Shown: positions 1-10,383, counted from the first letter of the stretch. The stretch: DNA of 64,000 nucleotides from Caballeronia mineralivorans PML1(12) (GCF_001028175.1 NZ_AEJF01000024.1:1-64000); one strand, 5' to 3'. The notes: generated by a model from the sequence alone, not told the origin. A program made the numbers and translations.

Positions 1-84
1 GGCCGTGTGGCGATGCGCGCGCCAGCCCGCTACGGCAAGTCCGCCGTAGAGAAGCGCAGTGAGGGCATACAGTACAATATCCAT
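1..84 (-). CDS. Cytochrome c assembly (CcsA/YpjD-like) membrane protein, N-terminus only
   Basis: Only the first 28 codons are in the window; the gene runs off the left edge. The start is the ATG whose complement lies at 82-84, and the visible peptide begins MDIVLYALTALLYGGLAVAG, a short hydrophobic stretch that looks like a first transmembrane helix. In Burkholderiaceae the gene divergent from ffh is normally an inner-membrane protein of the CcsA/HemX/YpjD family, linked to cytochrome c haem handling. The family call rests on that synteny and on the hydrophobic start, since no conserved motif is inside the window. Confidence 0.5.
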   Translation of the reverse strand, partial: MDIVLYALTALLYGGLAVAGWRAHRHTA

Positions 85-197
85 GTTCGAAGTTTACACC
101 AGGCCCTGAGGCCACGACGTCTTCCCCTCTTGCCAGTACGACTTGAAGCAAGAGCAGTCGGGACGCCGCAACCCGGCCGCACTCTCCACACGCTCCC

Positions 198-1565
198 ATG
201 CTCGACACACTCACTACACGGATGGCGCGCGTCGTCAAGACGCTGCGCGGCGAAGCCCGGCTCACCGAGGCTAACACGCAGGAAATGCTGCGCGAAGTGC
301 GCCTGGCGCTGCTCGAGGCCGACGTCGCGTTGCCGGTCGTGCGCGAATTTATCGCGAAGGTGAAGGAAAAAGCGCTCGGCGAGGAAGTGATTTCCAGCTT
401 GTCGCCGGGTCAGGCGCTCGTCGGGGTCGTGCAACGCGAGCTGACTGCCATTATTGGCGGGGATTACGAGGGTAAGGCCGTCGAGCTGAATCTCGCGGTC
501 ACGCCGCCAGCAATCATCCTGATGGCCGGCCTGCAAGGCGCGGGTAAAACCACCACGTCGGGCAAGCTCGCCAAGCTGCTGCGCGAGAAGCACAAGAAAA
601 AAGTACTGACGGTGTCCGTCGACGTATATCGTCCGGCCGCTATTCAACAGTTGAAAACGGTGACCGAACAGGTTGGCGCAGACTTTTTCCCGTCGGAGCC
701 AAATCAGAAGCCGGCGGACATCGCGCGCGCGGCCGTGGACTGGGCGAAACGCCATTACCACGACGTGCTGATCGTCGATACGGCCGGCCGGCTCGGTATT
801 GACGAAGCGATGATGAAGGAAATCGCTGAACTCCACGAAATCCTGAAGCCGGCGGAAACGCTGTTCGTCGTCGACGCCATGCTCGGTCAGGACGCCGTGA
901 ACACCGCCAAGGCGTTCAGCGACGCACTGCCGCTGACCGGCGTGGTGCTGACCAAGCTGGACGGCGACTCGCGCGGTGGCGCCGCGCTTTCGGTGCGCCA
1001 CGTGACCGGCAAGCCGATCAAGTTCGTCGGTGTTGCAGAAAAACTGGACGGACTGGAAGTTTTCCACCCGGACCGGATGGCGAACCGGATTCTCGGCATG
1101 GGTGACATTCTCGCTTTGGTCGAGGAAGCGCAGAAAGGCGTGGACGGCGCGGCCGCGCAAAAACTCGCCGATAAAGTCAAGAAAGGCGGTGATTTCGACC
1201 TGAACGACTTCCGCGCGCAACTTTCGCAGATGAAGAAGATGGGTGGTTTGTCCTCGCTGATGGACAAGCTGCCGGCGCAATTCCAGCAGGCTGCTGCGGG
1301 CGCGGACATGGGCGTCGCGGAAAAACAGATGCGCCGGATGGAAGGCATCATCAATTCCATGACGTTGCAGGAACGCGCTAAACCCGATCTGATCAAGGCG
1401 CAGCGTAAGCGGCGAATTGCCGCGGGCGCGGGCGTGCAGGTGCAGGAAGTCAACCGCATGCTGAATCAATACGAGCAAATGCGCGGCATGATGAAAAAGC
1501 TCAAGGGCGGCAATCTGCAGAAAATGATGCGCGGCATGAAAGGCATGATGCCGGGCATGCGTTGA
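198..1565 (+). CDS. ffh: Signal recognition particle protein Ffh
   Basis: Ffh is the GTPase subunit of the signal recognition particle; it binds signal sequences of nascent membrane proteins and 4.5S RNA and docks with FtsY at the inner membrane. At 455 aa it has the usual length. The N domain spans about residues 1-90. The G domain shows the P-loop GLQGAGKTTT (111-120), DTAGR (194-198) and TKLDGD (252-257). The C-terminal M domain (about 330-455) is methionine-rich, with the RNA-binding stretch around RRMEGIINSMT and a Met/Gly/Lys-rich tail. The ATG at 198 gives the standard N-terminus. It is divergent from the CcsA-like gene and is followed by a hairpin. Confidence 0.97.
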   Translation: MLDTLTTRMARVVKTLRGEARLTEANTQEMLREVRLALLEADVALPVVREFIAKVKEKALGEEVISSLSPGQALVGVVQRELTAIIGGDYEGKAVELNLAVTPPAIILMAGLQGAGKTTTSGKLAKLLREKHKKKVLTVSVDVYRPAAIQQLKTVTEQVGADFFPSEPNQKPADIARAAVDWAKRHYHDVLIVDTAGRLGIDEAMMKEIAELHEILKPAETLFVVDAMLGQDAVNTAKAFSDALPLTGVVLTKLDGDSRGGAALSVRHVTGKPIKFVGVAEKLDGLEVFHPDRMANRILGMGDILALVEEAQKGVDGAAAQKLADKVKKGGDFDLNDFRAQLSQMKKMGGLSSLMDKLPAQFQQAAAGADMGVAEKQMRRMEGIINSMTLQERAKPDLIKAQRKRRIAAGAGVQVQEVNRMLNQYEQMRGMMKKLKGGNLQKMMRGMKGMMPGMR

Positions 1566-1604
1566 GTTTTTTGATCGGGTATTGATCGAGTTTGATTTCC
1601 ACGG

Positions 1605-1632
1605 CCCGCGTTTCGCTGAGGAACGCGGGTTT
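1605..1632 (+). terminator. Probable intrinsic terminator of ffh
   Basis: An 8-bp perfect stem, CCCGCGTT (1605-1612) with AACGCGGG (1622-1629), has a 9-nt loop and is followed by TTTA. The T tract is short, so termination efficiency is uncertain. It lies about 40 nt after the ffh stop. Confidence 0.55.
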
Positions 1633-1696
1633 ATCATGTGGCGCTTAGCGCCTCGTTTCCCCTATTTTTAGCTCTACACCCTCGCCGCCTGCCCTT

Positions 1697-2248
1697 ATGA
1701 ATCGCGAAGAAGCACTCCATATTTTCAGCCACTCCGAAGAAATCGTTTCGGCGCAAGACGTGACCGCGTCGATCGAAAGCATGGCGAAAGCCATCGGTGC
1801 AAGCGCTGGCGAAGAATTCCCGCTCGTGCTGTCCGTCATGGGCGGCGCGGCCGTATTCACCGGCATGTTGCTGCCGCACCTCGACTTCCCGCTCGAGTTC
1901 GACTACATCCACTTGACGCGGTATCGGAACACGACCAAGGGCGGCGACAAGATGGAATGGCGCGTGGCGCCAGCGGAATCGGTGAAGGATCGCGTGGTGC
2001 TCGTGCTCGACGATATCCTCGATGAAGGCGAAACCATGGCCGCCATCCGCGACCGCATCATGGCAATGGGCGCGAAGAAGTTTCTCTCGGCAGTGCTATG
2101 CGAGAAGATCATCGATAAATCGAAACCCTTGCGGCCGGACTTTTGCGGCTTCGAAGTGCCGGACCGGTATGTGTTCGGCTGCGGCATGGATGCGAAGGGA
2201 TATTGGCGCAATCTGCCGACTATCCGGGCGCTGACGGAAGGGGCGTGA
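1697..2248 (+). CDS. hpt: Hypoxanthine-guanine phosphoribosyltransferase family protein
   Basis: A type I phosphoribosyltransferase of 183 aa, expected to salvage purine bases by transfer to PRPP in the cytoplasm. The diagnostic PRPP-binding loop is VLVLDDILDEGETM at about residues 101-114 (two acidic residues followed by a small-residue/Thr loop). SVMGGAAVFTG near residues 46-56 fits the first diphosphate-binding loop. Length and fold order match HPRT. It sits alone between ffh and marC, with a hairpin before it and a strong one after. Base specificity (hypoxanthine, guanine or xanthine) cannot be decided from sequence inspection. Confidence 0.87.
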   Translation: MNREEALHIFSHSEEIVSAQDVTASIESMAKAIGASAGEEFPLVLSVMGGAAVFTGMLLPHLDFPLEFDYIHLTRYRNTTKGGDKMEWRVAPAESVKDRVVLVLDDILDEGETMAAIRDRIMAMGAKKFLSAVLCEKIIDKSKPLRPDFCGFEVPDRYVFGCGMDAKGYWRNLPTIRALTEGA

Positions 2249-2316
2249 TTCGTCTTGAGTGTTTGGGGCGAGCGTAAAGGACGCGCAATCCGCTGCGATG
2301 CCGTTCGGCCAAGTTA

Positions 2317-2353
2317 AAAAAAGGCCGTTTCAACTTACGTTGAAACGGCCTTT
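2317..2353. terminator. Bidirectional intrinsic terminator between hpt and marC
   Basis: A long perfect stem, AGGCCGTTTCAA (2322-2333) with TTGAAACGGCCT (2340-2351), closes a 6-nt loop. An A run (2316-2322) precedes it and TTT follows, so it reads as a terminator on both strands, the better U tract being on the minus strand. The flanking genes converge on it. Confidence 0.85.
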
Positions 2354-2462
2354 GTACGTACGCTTACTGCTTCTAACGTTCGGCTGAAAGAGCGCTGGCG
2401 TTTTTGGGAAGCTGAAATTCGACGGCGTCAGAGTCGGTGCCTTCCCCGCAGGCGTGAACGCG

Positions 2463-3074
2463 TCAGCCGTTCACGGCCAATTGATGCACGAAGGTCCGTA
2501 TCCCGGTCAGTATCATTTCCACCGATATCGCGACCAGTACCAAGCCCATCAATCGCTCGAACGCCGTGACCGCGCGCTCGCCCAGCCAATGCTGGATCTT
2601 CTCCGCCAGCACCAACACCACCGCGCAGACCATCATGGTCACGGTCAACGCGCCGACCCATTCCCACATCTGCCCCGGCGCCTGCGATGTCAGCAGCATC
2701 ACCGTCGCAAGCGCCGACGGACCGGCCAGCGCAGGAATGGCCAGCGGCACGATCAGCGGTTCGCCACCGCGTGAATCGCCGCCCATCGGCCCGTCGGGAT
2801 GAGGAAAGATCATCCGCAACGCGATCAGGAACAACACGATCCCGCCACCCAGCCGCAACGACAAATCCGTCAGGCTCATCGCGCGTAGAAAGCGGTCGCC
2901 GACGAGCATGAACACCAGCAAGATCCCAAAGGCGATAGCGACCTCACGCAGGATCACGACCCGCCGGCGCTCCTTCGCCACACCACGCAACGCGTTGATG
3001 AAGATCGGGATATTGCCAAGCGGATCGGTGATCAGAATGAGCAGCACCGTCGCCGAGAGGAAGTTGTACTGCAC
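2463..3074 (-). CDS. MarC family inner-membrane protein
   Basis: A 203-aa polytopic membrane protein of the MarC/UPF0056 family. About six hydrophobic helices are visible. The N-terminal LLILITDPLGNIPIFI matches the family hallmark (DPxGNxPxF), and IPALAGPSALATVMLL matches the second conserved stretch (PxxxGPGxI-like). The physiological role of the family is unsettled; the old link to multiple antibiotic resistance was not upheld in E. coli. Its start lies one base after the proS stop on the same strand, so the two are almost certainly co-transcribed and translationally coupled. It converges with hpt. Confidence 0.88.
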   Translation of the reverse strand: MQYNFLSATVLLILITDPLGNIPIFINALRGVAKERRRVVILREVAIAFGILLVFMLVGDRFLRAMSLTDLSLRLGGGIVLFLIALRMIFPHPDGPMGGDSRGGEPLIVPLAIPALAGPSALATVMLLTSQAPGQMWEWVGALTVTMMVCAVVLVLAEKIQHWLGERAVTAFERLMGLVLVAISVEMILTGIRTFVHQLAVNG

Positions 3075-3075
3075 G

Positions 3076-4824
3076 TTACCGGGTCACCGCGGGGGCCAGT
3101 GCGGCGCGCACCTTTTCGATTACGACGTTCGCCGCGTCTTCCACCGGCAGCAACGTGGCTTCGGCGTCGCGTCGTGCCTGATATTCAAGCTTGCCTTCCT
3201 TGAGCCCACGATCGCCAATCACCAGCCGATGCGGCACACCGATCAGCTCCCAATCCGCGAACATCACGCCCGGACGCTCGCCGCGATCGTCCAGAACCAC
3301 ATCGATACCCGCCGCTTGCAGCGCCGCGTACAACTTGTCGGCCTGCTCGCGAACGGCGTCGCTGCGGTCGTAACCCATCGGGCACAGCACGACTTCGAAC
3401 GGTGCAATCGATTCCGGCCAGATGATGCCCTTTGCATCGAAATTCTGTTCGATCGCCGCGCCCAGGATCCGTGTGATGCCGATCCCGTAGCAGCCCATCT
3501 GCATGGGTGCAGGCTTGCCGCTTTCATCGAGGAACGACGCGCCCATGGCATCCGAATACTTCGTGCCGAGCTGAAACACGTGGCCCACTTCAATGCCGCG
3601 GCAGATTTCCAGCGTGCCCTTGCCGTCCGGCGACGGATCGCCTGCCAGCACGTTGCGGATGTCCGCTACGACCGGTTCCGGCAGATCGCGGCCCCAGTTC
3701 ACGCCGGTGGTGTGATAGTCGACCTCATTCGAGCCGACCACGAAGTCGCTCATGTTCGCGACTGTGCGGTCCGCGATCACCTTGATCGGCTTCTTCGTGT
3801 TGATCGGGCCGAGATAACCCGGCGGCGTGCCGAACGTATCGATAATTTCGGCTTCCGTCGCAAAGCGATAACCCGCCAGACCCGGCTGCTTGTTCGCCTT
3901 GATGTCGTTGAGCGAATGGTCGCCGCGCAGCATCAACAGCCAGATGGTCGGCTCGGCGCCTTCATTTTCGGTCGCGAGGATGATCGACTTGATCGTCCGT
4001 TGCAGCGGAATGTTCAGCAACTCCGCGACTGCCTCGCACTTCGCCTTGCCCGGCGTCGCGGTCTTCTTCATCTCTTCCGCGGGCGCGGGACGCGTGGCGT
4101 TAAGCGGCAAGGCATCTGCCGCTTCCACGTTCGCTGCGTAATCCGAGGTCGGGCAATAGGCGATTGCGTCCTCGCCGGTGTCGGCGATCACATGGAATTC
4201 ATGCGAACCGCTGCCGCCGATCGAACCGTTATCCGCCGCTACCGCACGGAATTCCAAGCCGATGCGGGTGAACACACGCACGTAGGCATCGAACATTTTC
4301 TTGTACGACTCGGCGAGGCCTGCCTGATCGCGGTCGAACGAATACGCGTCCTTCATGATGAATTCGCGCCCGCGCATCACGCCGAAACGCGGCCGGATTT
4401 CATCGCGGAACTTCGTCTGGATCTGATAGAAGTTGACCGGCAGTTGCCGATAACTCTTGATCTCGCGCCGCGCGATATCCGTCACCACCTCTTCGTGCGT
4501 GGGTCCGATCACGAAATCGCGCTCGTGACGGTCCTTGATGCGCAGCAGTTCGGGACCGTACTGCTCCCAGCGTCCCGATTCCTGCCAGAGTTCGGCCGGC
4601 TGCACCGCGGGCATCAACAATTCGAGCGCGCCGGCCCGGTTCATTTCTTCACGCACGATGGCTTCCACCTTGCGGATGGAGCGCAGGCCGATCGGGAGAT
4701 AACTATAGATACCGCCCGCCACGCGGCGAATCATGCCCGCACGCATCATGAGTTGGTGGCTGACGATTTCCGCGTCGGTGGGAGCTTCCTTCAGGGTGCC
4801 AATAAAGAAACGGGATGCTTTCAT
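3076..4824 (-). CDS. proS: Prolyl-tRNA synthetase
   Basis: Class II aminoacyl-tRNA synthetase that charges tRNA-Pro. At 582 aa it is of the bacterial type, with an editing (INS) domain inserted between motifs 2 and 3. GPTHEE (108-112) is the proline-binding TxE region. Motif 2 is [17 protein letters not shown] (about 139-155). The insertion occupies about 224-407. Motif 3 is [13 protein letters not shown] near residues 440-452, and an HGTP anticodon-binding domain closes the protein. The ATG at 4824 gives the standard [15 protein letters not shown] start. It is divergent from rppH and followed immediately by marC. Confidence 0.97.
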   Translation of the reverse strand: MKASRFFIGTLKEAPTDAEIVSHQLMMRAGMIRRVAGGIYSYLPIGLRSIRKVEAIVREEMNRAGALELLMPAVQPAELWQESGRWEQYGPELLRIKDRHERDFVIGPTHEEVVTDIARREIKSYRQLPVNFYQIQTKFRDEIRPRFGVMRGREFIMKDAYSFDRDQAGLAESYKKMFDAYVRVFTRIGLEFRAVAADNGSIGGSGSHEFHVIADTGEDAIAYCPTSDYAANVEAADALPLNATRPAPAEEMKKTATPGKAKCEAVAELLNIPLQRTIKSIILATENEGAEPTIWLLMLRGDHSLNDIKANKQPGLAGYRFATEAEIIDTFGTPPGYLGPINTKKPIKVIADRTVANMSDFVVGSNEVDYHTTGVNWGRDLPEPVVADIRNVLAGDPSPDGKGTLEICRGIEVGHVFQLGTKYSDAMGASFLDESGKPAPMQMGCYGIGITRILGAAIEQNFDAKGIIWPESIAPFEVVLCPMGYDRSDAVREQADKLYAALQAAGIDVVLDDRGERPGVMFADWELIGVPHRLVIGDRGLKEGKLEYQARRDAEATLLPVEDAANVVIEKVRAALAPAVTR

Positions 4825-4967
4825 TCAAAAATTTTCCAAAGCGGGAGCGCGTCGATTGAATGGGTTTTCGACCCAAACCTGCGGAACATGCAGAACGTGC
4901 GGAACGAGTGAACGACGGGACAGCGATGCGGTAAGGCGTTGGCCGACCGCCCCGACACCCAAGCGAA

Positions 4968-5022
4968 ACGAACCCCGATTCGGGTTCGTGCCGGTGCGCC
5001 AGGCCCGTTATCTGTTTATAAT
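4968..5022 (+). promoter_or_regulatory. Hairpin and TATAAT box upstream of rppH
   Basis: An inverted repeat ACGAACCC (4968-4975) / GGGTTCGT (4982-4989), with a 6-nt spacer, lies upstream of a perfect TATAAT at 5017-5022. That box is about 34 bp before the rppH start. No good -35 is found at 16-18 bp spacing. The repeat may be an operator for the divergent proS/rppH pair or a chance hairpin. Confidence 0.4.
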
Positions 5023-5055
5023 CAAAGCAATTTTAAAGGATTCGAAGGTGGTTGT

Positions 5056-5706
5056 ATGCTGGATCGTGAAGGCTTTCGCCCGAACGTCGGCATCATCCTC
5101 TTGAACGCGCACAACGAAGTGTTTTGGGGCAAGCGGCTGCGTGAACATTCCTGGCAGTTTCCGCAAGGGGGCATCAAGTACGGTGAGACCCCTGTGCAAG
5201 CGATGTATCGGGAGTTACACGAAGAAACCGGCTTGCTTCCGGAGCACGTCAAGGTCGTGGGTCGAACCCGCGACTGGCTGCGTTATGAGGTGCCGGACAA
5301 GTTCATCAAGCGCGAGGTGCGCGGACATTATCGCGGACAGAAACAGATCTGGTTTTTGTTACGCATGGTAGGCCGCGACTGTGACATTTGTTTGCGTGCG
5401 ACTGATCATCCGGAATTCGATGCCTGGCGGTGGAATGAGTATTGGGTCCCGCTTGACGCGGTGATCGAGTTCAAGCGGGATGTATATCAGCTTGCGCTCA
5501 CGGAACTTTCTCGCTTTCTGAGGCGCGCGGTCGTGCGGGCAGAGCGCGCGGAACGTATGGCGCATCACGCCAATCGTTATCCACGCGTGATCCAGAGCAT
5601 GACGATTGAAGACGCGTCCGTTTCTGCTAACGGCAGTGTCGTTCAGGCAGAATGTTCGGTGACCGAAGAGCTGCACATCTACGCACAACGTCCCTCGCGG
5701 GATTAG
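5056..5706 (+). CDS. rppH: RNA pyrophosphohydrolase RppH
   Basis: Nudix hydrolase that removes pyrophosphate from the 5' end of mRNA and so triggers RNase E-dependent decay. The Nudix box runs [11 protein letters not shown]... to ...REL.EETGL at residues 38-60 of a 216-aa product, and the N-terminus [15 protein letters not shown] is characteristic. The ATG at 5056 was chosen because it gives this N-terminus and has a GAAGGTGG ribosome-binding site; an in-frame start farther upstream would add a poorly conserved arginine-rich stretch. The C-terminal region (about 160-216) after the Nudix fold is an extension typical of Burkholderiales homologues. A strong terminator follows. Confidence 0.95.
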   Translation: MLDREGFRPNVGIILLNAHNEVFWGKRLREHSWQFPQGGIKYGETPVQAMYRELHEETGLLPEHVKVVGRTRDWLRYEVPDKFIKREVRGHYRGQKQIWFLLRMVGRDCDICLRATDHPEFDAWRWNEYWVPLDAVIEFKRDVYQLALTELSRFLRRAVVRAERAERMAHHANRYPRVIQSMTIEDASVSANGSVVQAECSVTEELHIYAQRPSRD

Positions 5707-5721
5707 GACGTGTGTCATTCG

Positions 5722-5755
5722 AAGCGGCGGTGCGGCAACGCGCGCCGCTTTTTTT
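5722..5755 (+). terminator. Intrinsic terminator of rppH
   Basis: AAGCGGCG (5722-5729) pairs with CGCCGCTT (5743-5750), and seven T follow (5749-5755). It begins 16 nt after the rppH stop. Confidence 0.85.
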
Positions 5756-5885
5756 CGTGCAGCGTCAAAGGCTGGGCTCGTGTGTTTGGCATGCCGGCGT
5801 GTTCCTTGGCGGGGACAATCGCGGCGCAGACACGCAGCACGATCGATTTGCAGTCGCTTCTGCATCAACCTCGGGAACTCAAGAA

Positions 5886-6440
5886 TTGAAAGCCATTGCA
5901 TTGTTCGCGGCATCCGCGGCAGCCCTTGCCGTGCTCGCCGGTTGCGGCAGCTCCAAGCCGTCAAACAAGGACGACAGCGCGTTCGTCTATCTCATGGACC
6001 GCACGCCGACCTGGACCGAAAACAAGGTCGACACCTTGCCCCCACTGCCGCAGGAGGCAAATCTGCTGCCGTTCACGGTGTCGGAAAACACGCCGCTGAC
6101 TTTTTTCGTCGATAAAAACTCGCTCAGCGTGGGCACGGACGGCGTCGTCCGTTACACGGTCGTCGTGAAAAGCCCGGCGGGCGCGCGCAACGTCAATTAC
6201 GAAGGCATTCGCTGCGACAACTACAACTGGCGCCTGTACGCGAGCATTAATGAGGACCAGAACGGCTGGGACCGCACGGTCGAAAACGATTTTCAACGCA
6301 TCGAAAACGGGAATTTGAACGCCTATCGCGCAGCGCTGTATCAGGATTATTTCTGCGCAAACAAGCTGCCGATGGGCTCGGCCAAGCAGATTTTGTCGAA
6401 CATCCAGATGAAGCGGACCGCAGTTTCGAACTATCACTAG
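5886..6440 (+). CDS. CNP1-like family lipoprotein
   Basis: A small exported protein of 184 aa. From the TTG at 5886 it begins MKAIALFAASAAALAVLAGC, a textbook lipoprotein signal with lipobox LAGC, so the mature protein should be lipidated and placed in the envelope. The mature part (ending ...MKRTAVSNYH) resembles the CNP1-like (uncharacterised) family of beta-proteobacteria; no catalytic motif is apparent. The TTG start is preferred because the frame, although open to 5652, carries no signal-like sequence before it and would overlap the rppH 3' end. The ribosome-binding site (GGGAA) is weak. A terminator stands on each side, so it is monocistronic. Confidence 0.7.
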   Translation: MKAIALFAASAAALAVLAGCGSSKPSNKDDSAFVYLMDRTPTWTENKVDTLPPLPQEANLLPFTVSENTPLTFFVDKNSLSVGTDGVVRYTVVVKSPAGARNVNYEGIRCDNYNWRLYASINEDQNGWDRTVENDFQRIENGNLNAYRAALYQDYFCANKLPMGSAKQILSNIQMKRTAVSNYH

Positions 6441-6460
6441 ATCGCCAGGAAGGTGCAAAA

Positions 6461-6494
6461 GCCCGCTGCGCGTCTCGGTCAGCGGGCTTTTTTT
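6461..6494 (+). terminator. Intrinsic terminator after the CNP1-like gene
   Basis: GCCCGCTG (6461-6468) pairs with CAGCGGGC (6480-6487), followed by seven T. Four A precede the stem, so it may also work on the minus strand. Confidence 0.85.
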
Positions 6495-6630
6495 CGTCTG
6501 CGGCCGCGTTGCACTCCACGATCTCGTCACGTAGCAACGGTATGTTGTTCACGACCATTGGCGTATTTTAATCGTTCACATACAATCGACGGGATAGTTT
6601 CGGTAAGAAGTACTTACGAGGAGAAATATA

Positions 6631-6837
6631 GTGACCCTGCTCGACTCAAAGCTGTTGTCCGAATACGCCTGCCAGCGTACAGCGGGCGCAGCTGCGCGCG
6701 TGGTGTCGCGTGAGCTCGCGCAACGGGATGCGGCGATCATCGAGCAACCATCGGGAATTCAAGAGAAAGATTTGATAGATAAAAGCGCCGAAATGAGTGC
6801 ACTCGACCAAAATATCCGCGCTCACGACTCAAAGTAG
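6631..6837 (+). CDS. Small hypothetical protein (68 aa)
   Basis: An unrecognised 68-aa ORF starting at GTG 6631, with a strong ribosome-binding site (CGAGGAG, 8-9 nt upstream) and its own terminator, which argues that it is a real gene. The product is hydrophilic, without a signal peptide, transmembrane helix or cysteine pair. The first half (LLSEYACQRTAGAAARVVSR) is Ala/Arg-rich and helical; the second is acidic and Lys-containing (EKDLIDKSAEMSALDQNIRA). It lies alone between the CNP1-like gene and the 3' end of proB. No function can be proposed. Confidence 0.55.
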   Translation: MTLLDSKLLSEYACQRTAGAAARVVSRELAQRDAAIIEQPSGIQEKDLIDKSAEMSALDQNIRAHDSK

Positions 6838-6874
6838 ATAAAAAAGCCGCCAAATTGGCGGCTTTTTTATCTAC
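6834..6874. terminator. Bidirectional terminator built on a 20-bp perfect inverted repeat
   Basis: The arm GTAGATAAAAAAGCCGCCAA (6834-6853) is repeated exactly in inverse at 6855-6874 with a single base between. The core stem GCCGCC/GGCGGC is flanked by A6 and T6, so it terminates in both directions: the small ORF on the plus strand, whose TAG stop is inside the left arm, and proB on the minus strand, whose stop is 16 nt away. Confidence 0.9.
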
Positions 6875-6889
6875 AACGAACTCGTCTAC

Positions 6890-8008
6890 TTACGCCAGCA
6901 CCAGATTGTCCCGATGAATCAACTCGGGTTCCAGCATGTATCCGAGTACCATTTCGATCTCCCCGCTCGGCCGGCGCTGAATCAACCGCGCCTCGGAACT
7001 GCTGTAATTCGTGATGCCGCGCGCCACTTCCTGCCCACCCGGACTCATGCACGCGATCACTTCGCCACGCGCAAACGCGCCGTGAACATCGATCACGCCG
7101 ATCGGCAGCAAGCTCTTACCGCCTGCGGTGAGCTTCTCGACCGCACCGTTGTCGATTACCACGTGGCCACGCACCTGCAAATGATCCGCCATCCATTGCT
7201 TGCGGGCCGCGATACGCGCCGTGCGCGCGATCAGTTGCGTACCGATCATCTCGCCCGACGCAAGCCGCGTCAGAACATCCGACTCCCGCCCGCTCGCAAT
7301 CACCGTATTCGCGCCGCTATGCGCGGCGCGTTTTGCCGCGAGAATCTTGGTCAGCATGCCGCCGCGCCCCAGACTCGAACCCGCGCCGCCCGCCATGGCT
7401 TCGAGTTCCGGCGTGCCCGCATCGGCCTGTTCGACCAGCGTGGCAGAGGGATCGTGGCGTGGATCGGCGGTGAACAGGCCGCGCTGATCGGTGAGGATGA
7501 TCAGCGCATCGCCTTCTATGAGATTCGCTACCAGCGCGCCCAGCGTGTCGTTGTCGCCGAACTTGATTTCGTCGGTGATGACGGTGTCGTTTTCGTTGAT
7601 GATCGGCACGCAGCCCAAGCGCAGCAAAGTGAGCAGCGTTGAGCGTGCGTTCAGATAGCGTTCGCGGTCGGCGAGATCGGCGTGCGTGAGCAGAATCTGC
7701 GCGGTGCGCATGCCGTGCTTGCCGAAACTGCTTTCGTAGACTTGCGCCAGACCCATTTGGCCAACCGCAGCGGCGGCCTGCAATTCATCGATTTCGCGCG
7801 GCCGCTTCGTCCAGCCCAGCCGATGAATACCCTCGGCAATTGCGCCAGAACTCACCAGCACGACCTCCTTGCCCTGCCCGCGCAACGCTGCAATCTGCGC
7901 GGCCCAGCGCGCAATGGCCGCGTGGTCGAGCCCGCGGCCATCGTTTGTCACCAGGCTCGATCCCACTTTCACTACGAGTCGCTTCGAAGCGGCTATGACG
8001 GAACGCAT
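6890..8008 (-). CDS. proB: Glutamate 5-kinase
   Basis: Phosphorylates glutamate to gamma-glutamyl phosphate, the first committed step of proline synthesis, and is normally feedback-inhibited by proline. The amino-acid-kinase domain (about residues 8-240) has KVGSSLV near the N-terminus, VSSGAIAEG, and INENDTV followed by [14 protein letters not shown]-terminal PUA domain (about 280-355) is present, making this the long form of 372 aa. The ATG at 8008 is preferred ([18 protein letters not shown]) because the GAGGAG site is 11 nt away; the ATG at 8017 is in frame but only 2 nt from it. It lies downstream of cgtA on the same strand (48-nt gap), as usual in this group. Confidence 0.95.
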   Translation of the reverse strand: MRSVIAASKRLVVKVGSSLVTNDGRGLDHAAIARWAAQIAALRGQGKEVVLVSSGAIAEGIHRLGWTKRPREIDELQAAAAVGQMGLAQVYESSFGKHGMRTAQILLTHADLADRERYLNARSTLLTLLRLGCVPIINENDTVITDEIKFGDNDTLGALVANLIEGDALIILTDQRGLFTADPRHDPSATLVEQADAGTPELEAMAGGAGSSLGRGGMLTKILAAKRAAHSGANTVIASGRESDVLTRLASGEMIGTQLIARTARIAARKQWMADHLQVRGHVVIDNGAVEKLTAGGKSLLPIGVIDVHGAFARGEVIACMSPGGQEVARGITNYSSSEARLIQRRPSGEIEMVLGYMLEPELIHRDNLVLA

Positions 8009-8056
8009 CTGACGCATTTCTCCTCGGATTTGCCTCGATAACCACGGGCCAAACTC

Positions 8057-9361
<1,305 letters not shown>

Positions 9362-9424
9362 CTAGGCCATTCGATATATGCCACTGCCTGGCCGAGCCAA
9401 TAAAGCTCAAATAAGCCCGCCAAT

Positions 9425-9452
9425 AAAAAAAGCCCCGCGAACTTCGCGGGGC
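9425..9452 (-). terminator. Intrinsic terminator of rplU-rpmA
   Basis: On the minus strand a GC-rich hairpin (GCCCCGCGA, 9432-9440, with TCGCGGGGC, 9444-9452) runs into seven U (9425-9431). It lies 36 nt after the rpmA stop and implies that cgtA has its own promoter between 9182 and 9424. Confidence 0.88.
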
Positions 9453-9487
9453 CTTTTCCGGTCCTGAAGCCCGTGCCTTGATGAACC

Positions 9488-9748
9488 TTAGGCAGCCGGG
9501 ACGACGTTGACCAGATGCTTCTTTGCTGCGCCCTTCGTCGAAAACGTGACGTGGCCGTCGGTCAGCGCGAACAAGGTGTGATCCTTGCCCATGCCGACGT
9601 TGTCGCCCGGGTGCATGCGTGTGCCGCGCTGGCGAACAATGATGCCGCCTGCGTTGATTGCCTGGCCGCCGTAAACCTTCACGCCAAGGCGCTTTGATTC
9701 AGAGTCGCGACCATTGCGGGATGACCCGCCTGCTTTTTTGTGTGCCAT
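9488..9748 (-). CDS. rpmA: 50S ribosomal protein L27
   Basis: Ribosomal protein of the large subunit; its flexible N-terminus reaches the peptidyl-transferase centre. The 86-aa product starts [20 protein letters not shown] and contains [15 protein letters not shown], the L27 signature. It follows rplU on the same strand after a 40-bp gap, the near-universal L21-L27 pairing. Confidence 0.98.
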   Translation of the reverse strand: MAHKKAGGSSRNGRDSESKRLGVKVYGGQAINAGGIIVRQRGTRMHPGDNVGMGKDHTLFALTDGHVTFSTKGAAKKHLVNVVPAA

Positions 9749-9788
9749 TTAATAGCTCCTTGACCGTTTAGCTTATCAACGACAACGC

Positions 9789-10103
9789 TTAAGCAGCGTT
9801 GATAGCGTCGATACGCAGTTCGGTATAGTTCTGGCGATGGCCAGCGTGCTTTTGGTAGTGCTTCCGGCGACGCATCTTGAAGATCGTGACCTTCTTATGA
9901 CGACCCTGGGACACGACGGTAGCTATGACGGAAGCCCCACTGACCAGCGGTGCACCGAACTGAATCGATTCACCTTCGCCTACTGCGAGAACCTGGTCGA
10001 GCGTGATTTCAGCGTCAATGTCTGCCGGTATCTGTTCTACTTTCAATTTTTCGCCGACAGCAACCTTATACTGCTTGCCACCGGTTTTTATGACCGCGTA
10101 CAT
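9789..10103 (-). CDS. rplU: 50S ribosomal protein L21
   Basis: Large-subunit protein that binds 23S rRNA. The 104-aa product starts [14 protein letters not shown] and ends with the conserved [20 protein letters not shown] region. The ATG at 10103 was chosen because it gives the family N-terminus; a longer frame to 10136 exists but is not conserved. It is the first gene of the rplU-rpmA operon and has a near-consensus promoter about 54 bp upstream. Confidence 0.98.
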   Translation of the reverse strand: MYAVIKTGGKQYKVAVGEKLKVEQIPADIDAEITLDQVLAVGEGESIQFGAPLVSGASVIATVVSQGRHKKVTIFKMRRRKHYQKHAGHRQNYTELRIDAINAA

Positions 10104-10156
10104 TGAGAACCTCACTCTGAATTCATTTTTCCGCACACCGTGCGCGAAAACGCGTG

Positions 10157-10185
10157 ATTATACAGAGAGTTAGGCTCTCCGTCAA
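10157..10185 (-). promoter_or_regulatory. Sigma70 promoter of rplU-rpmA
   Basis: On the minus strand TTGACG (10180-10185) is followed after exactly 17 nt by a perfect TATAAT (10157-10162). The -10 is 54 bp before the rplU start. This is the best sigma70 promoter seen in the window, as expected for a ribosomal protein operon. Confidence 0.85.
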
Positions 10186-10351
10186 AACCCTTGTTCATCG
10201 CGAAAAAGCGCTGCCGCTGCACCGGAATGAGGCGAGGCCCACGCGCCATTATCCTGATTTTGCAGCCGCCTGCCGTTCGCCGGCCTTGGCTGCAGCAATG
10301 AGCACGGTGGGTCCGAGGCGTCTTTAGAGGCGGCTATCGGCCGATTCGCCT

Positions 10352-10357
10352 TATAAT
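10352..10357 (+). promoter_or_regulatory. Probable -10 box of ispB
   Basis: A perfect TATAAT lies 27 bp before the ispB ATG. No matching -35 is found at normal spacing (the sequence there is GGCGGC-like), so the promoter may be weak or activator-dependent. Confidence 0.45.
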
Positions 10358-10383
10358 TCGCGGCACTACCCTAATTGCCGATC

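Noticed and set aside
30..1637. A 535-codon open frame antisense to ffh
   Set aside because: High GC and biased third positions keep the antisense frame open; the His/Arg/Val-rich product resembles nothing and ffh is certain.
2908..4911. A 667-codon open frame antisense to proS
   Set aside because: Same cause; low-quality His/Arg-rich translation that fully covers a certain gene.
5652..5885. 78-residue N-terminal extension of the CNP1-like lipoprotein
   Set aside because: It overlaps rppH, crosses its terminator and would bury the lipoprotein signal.
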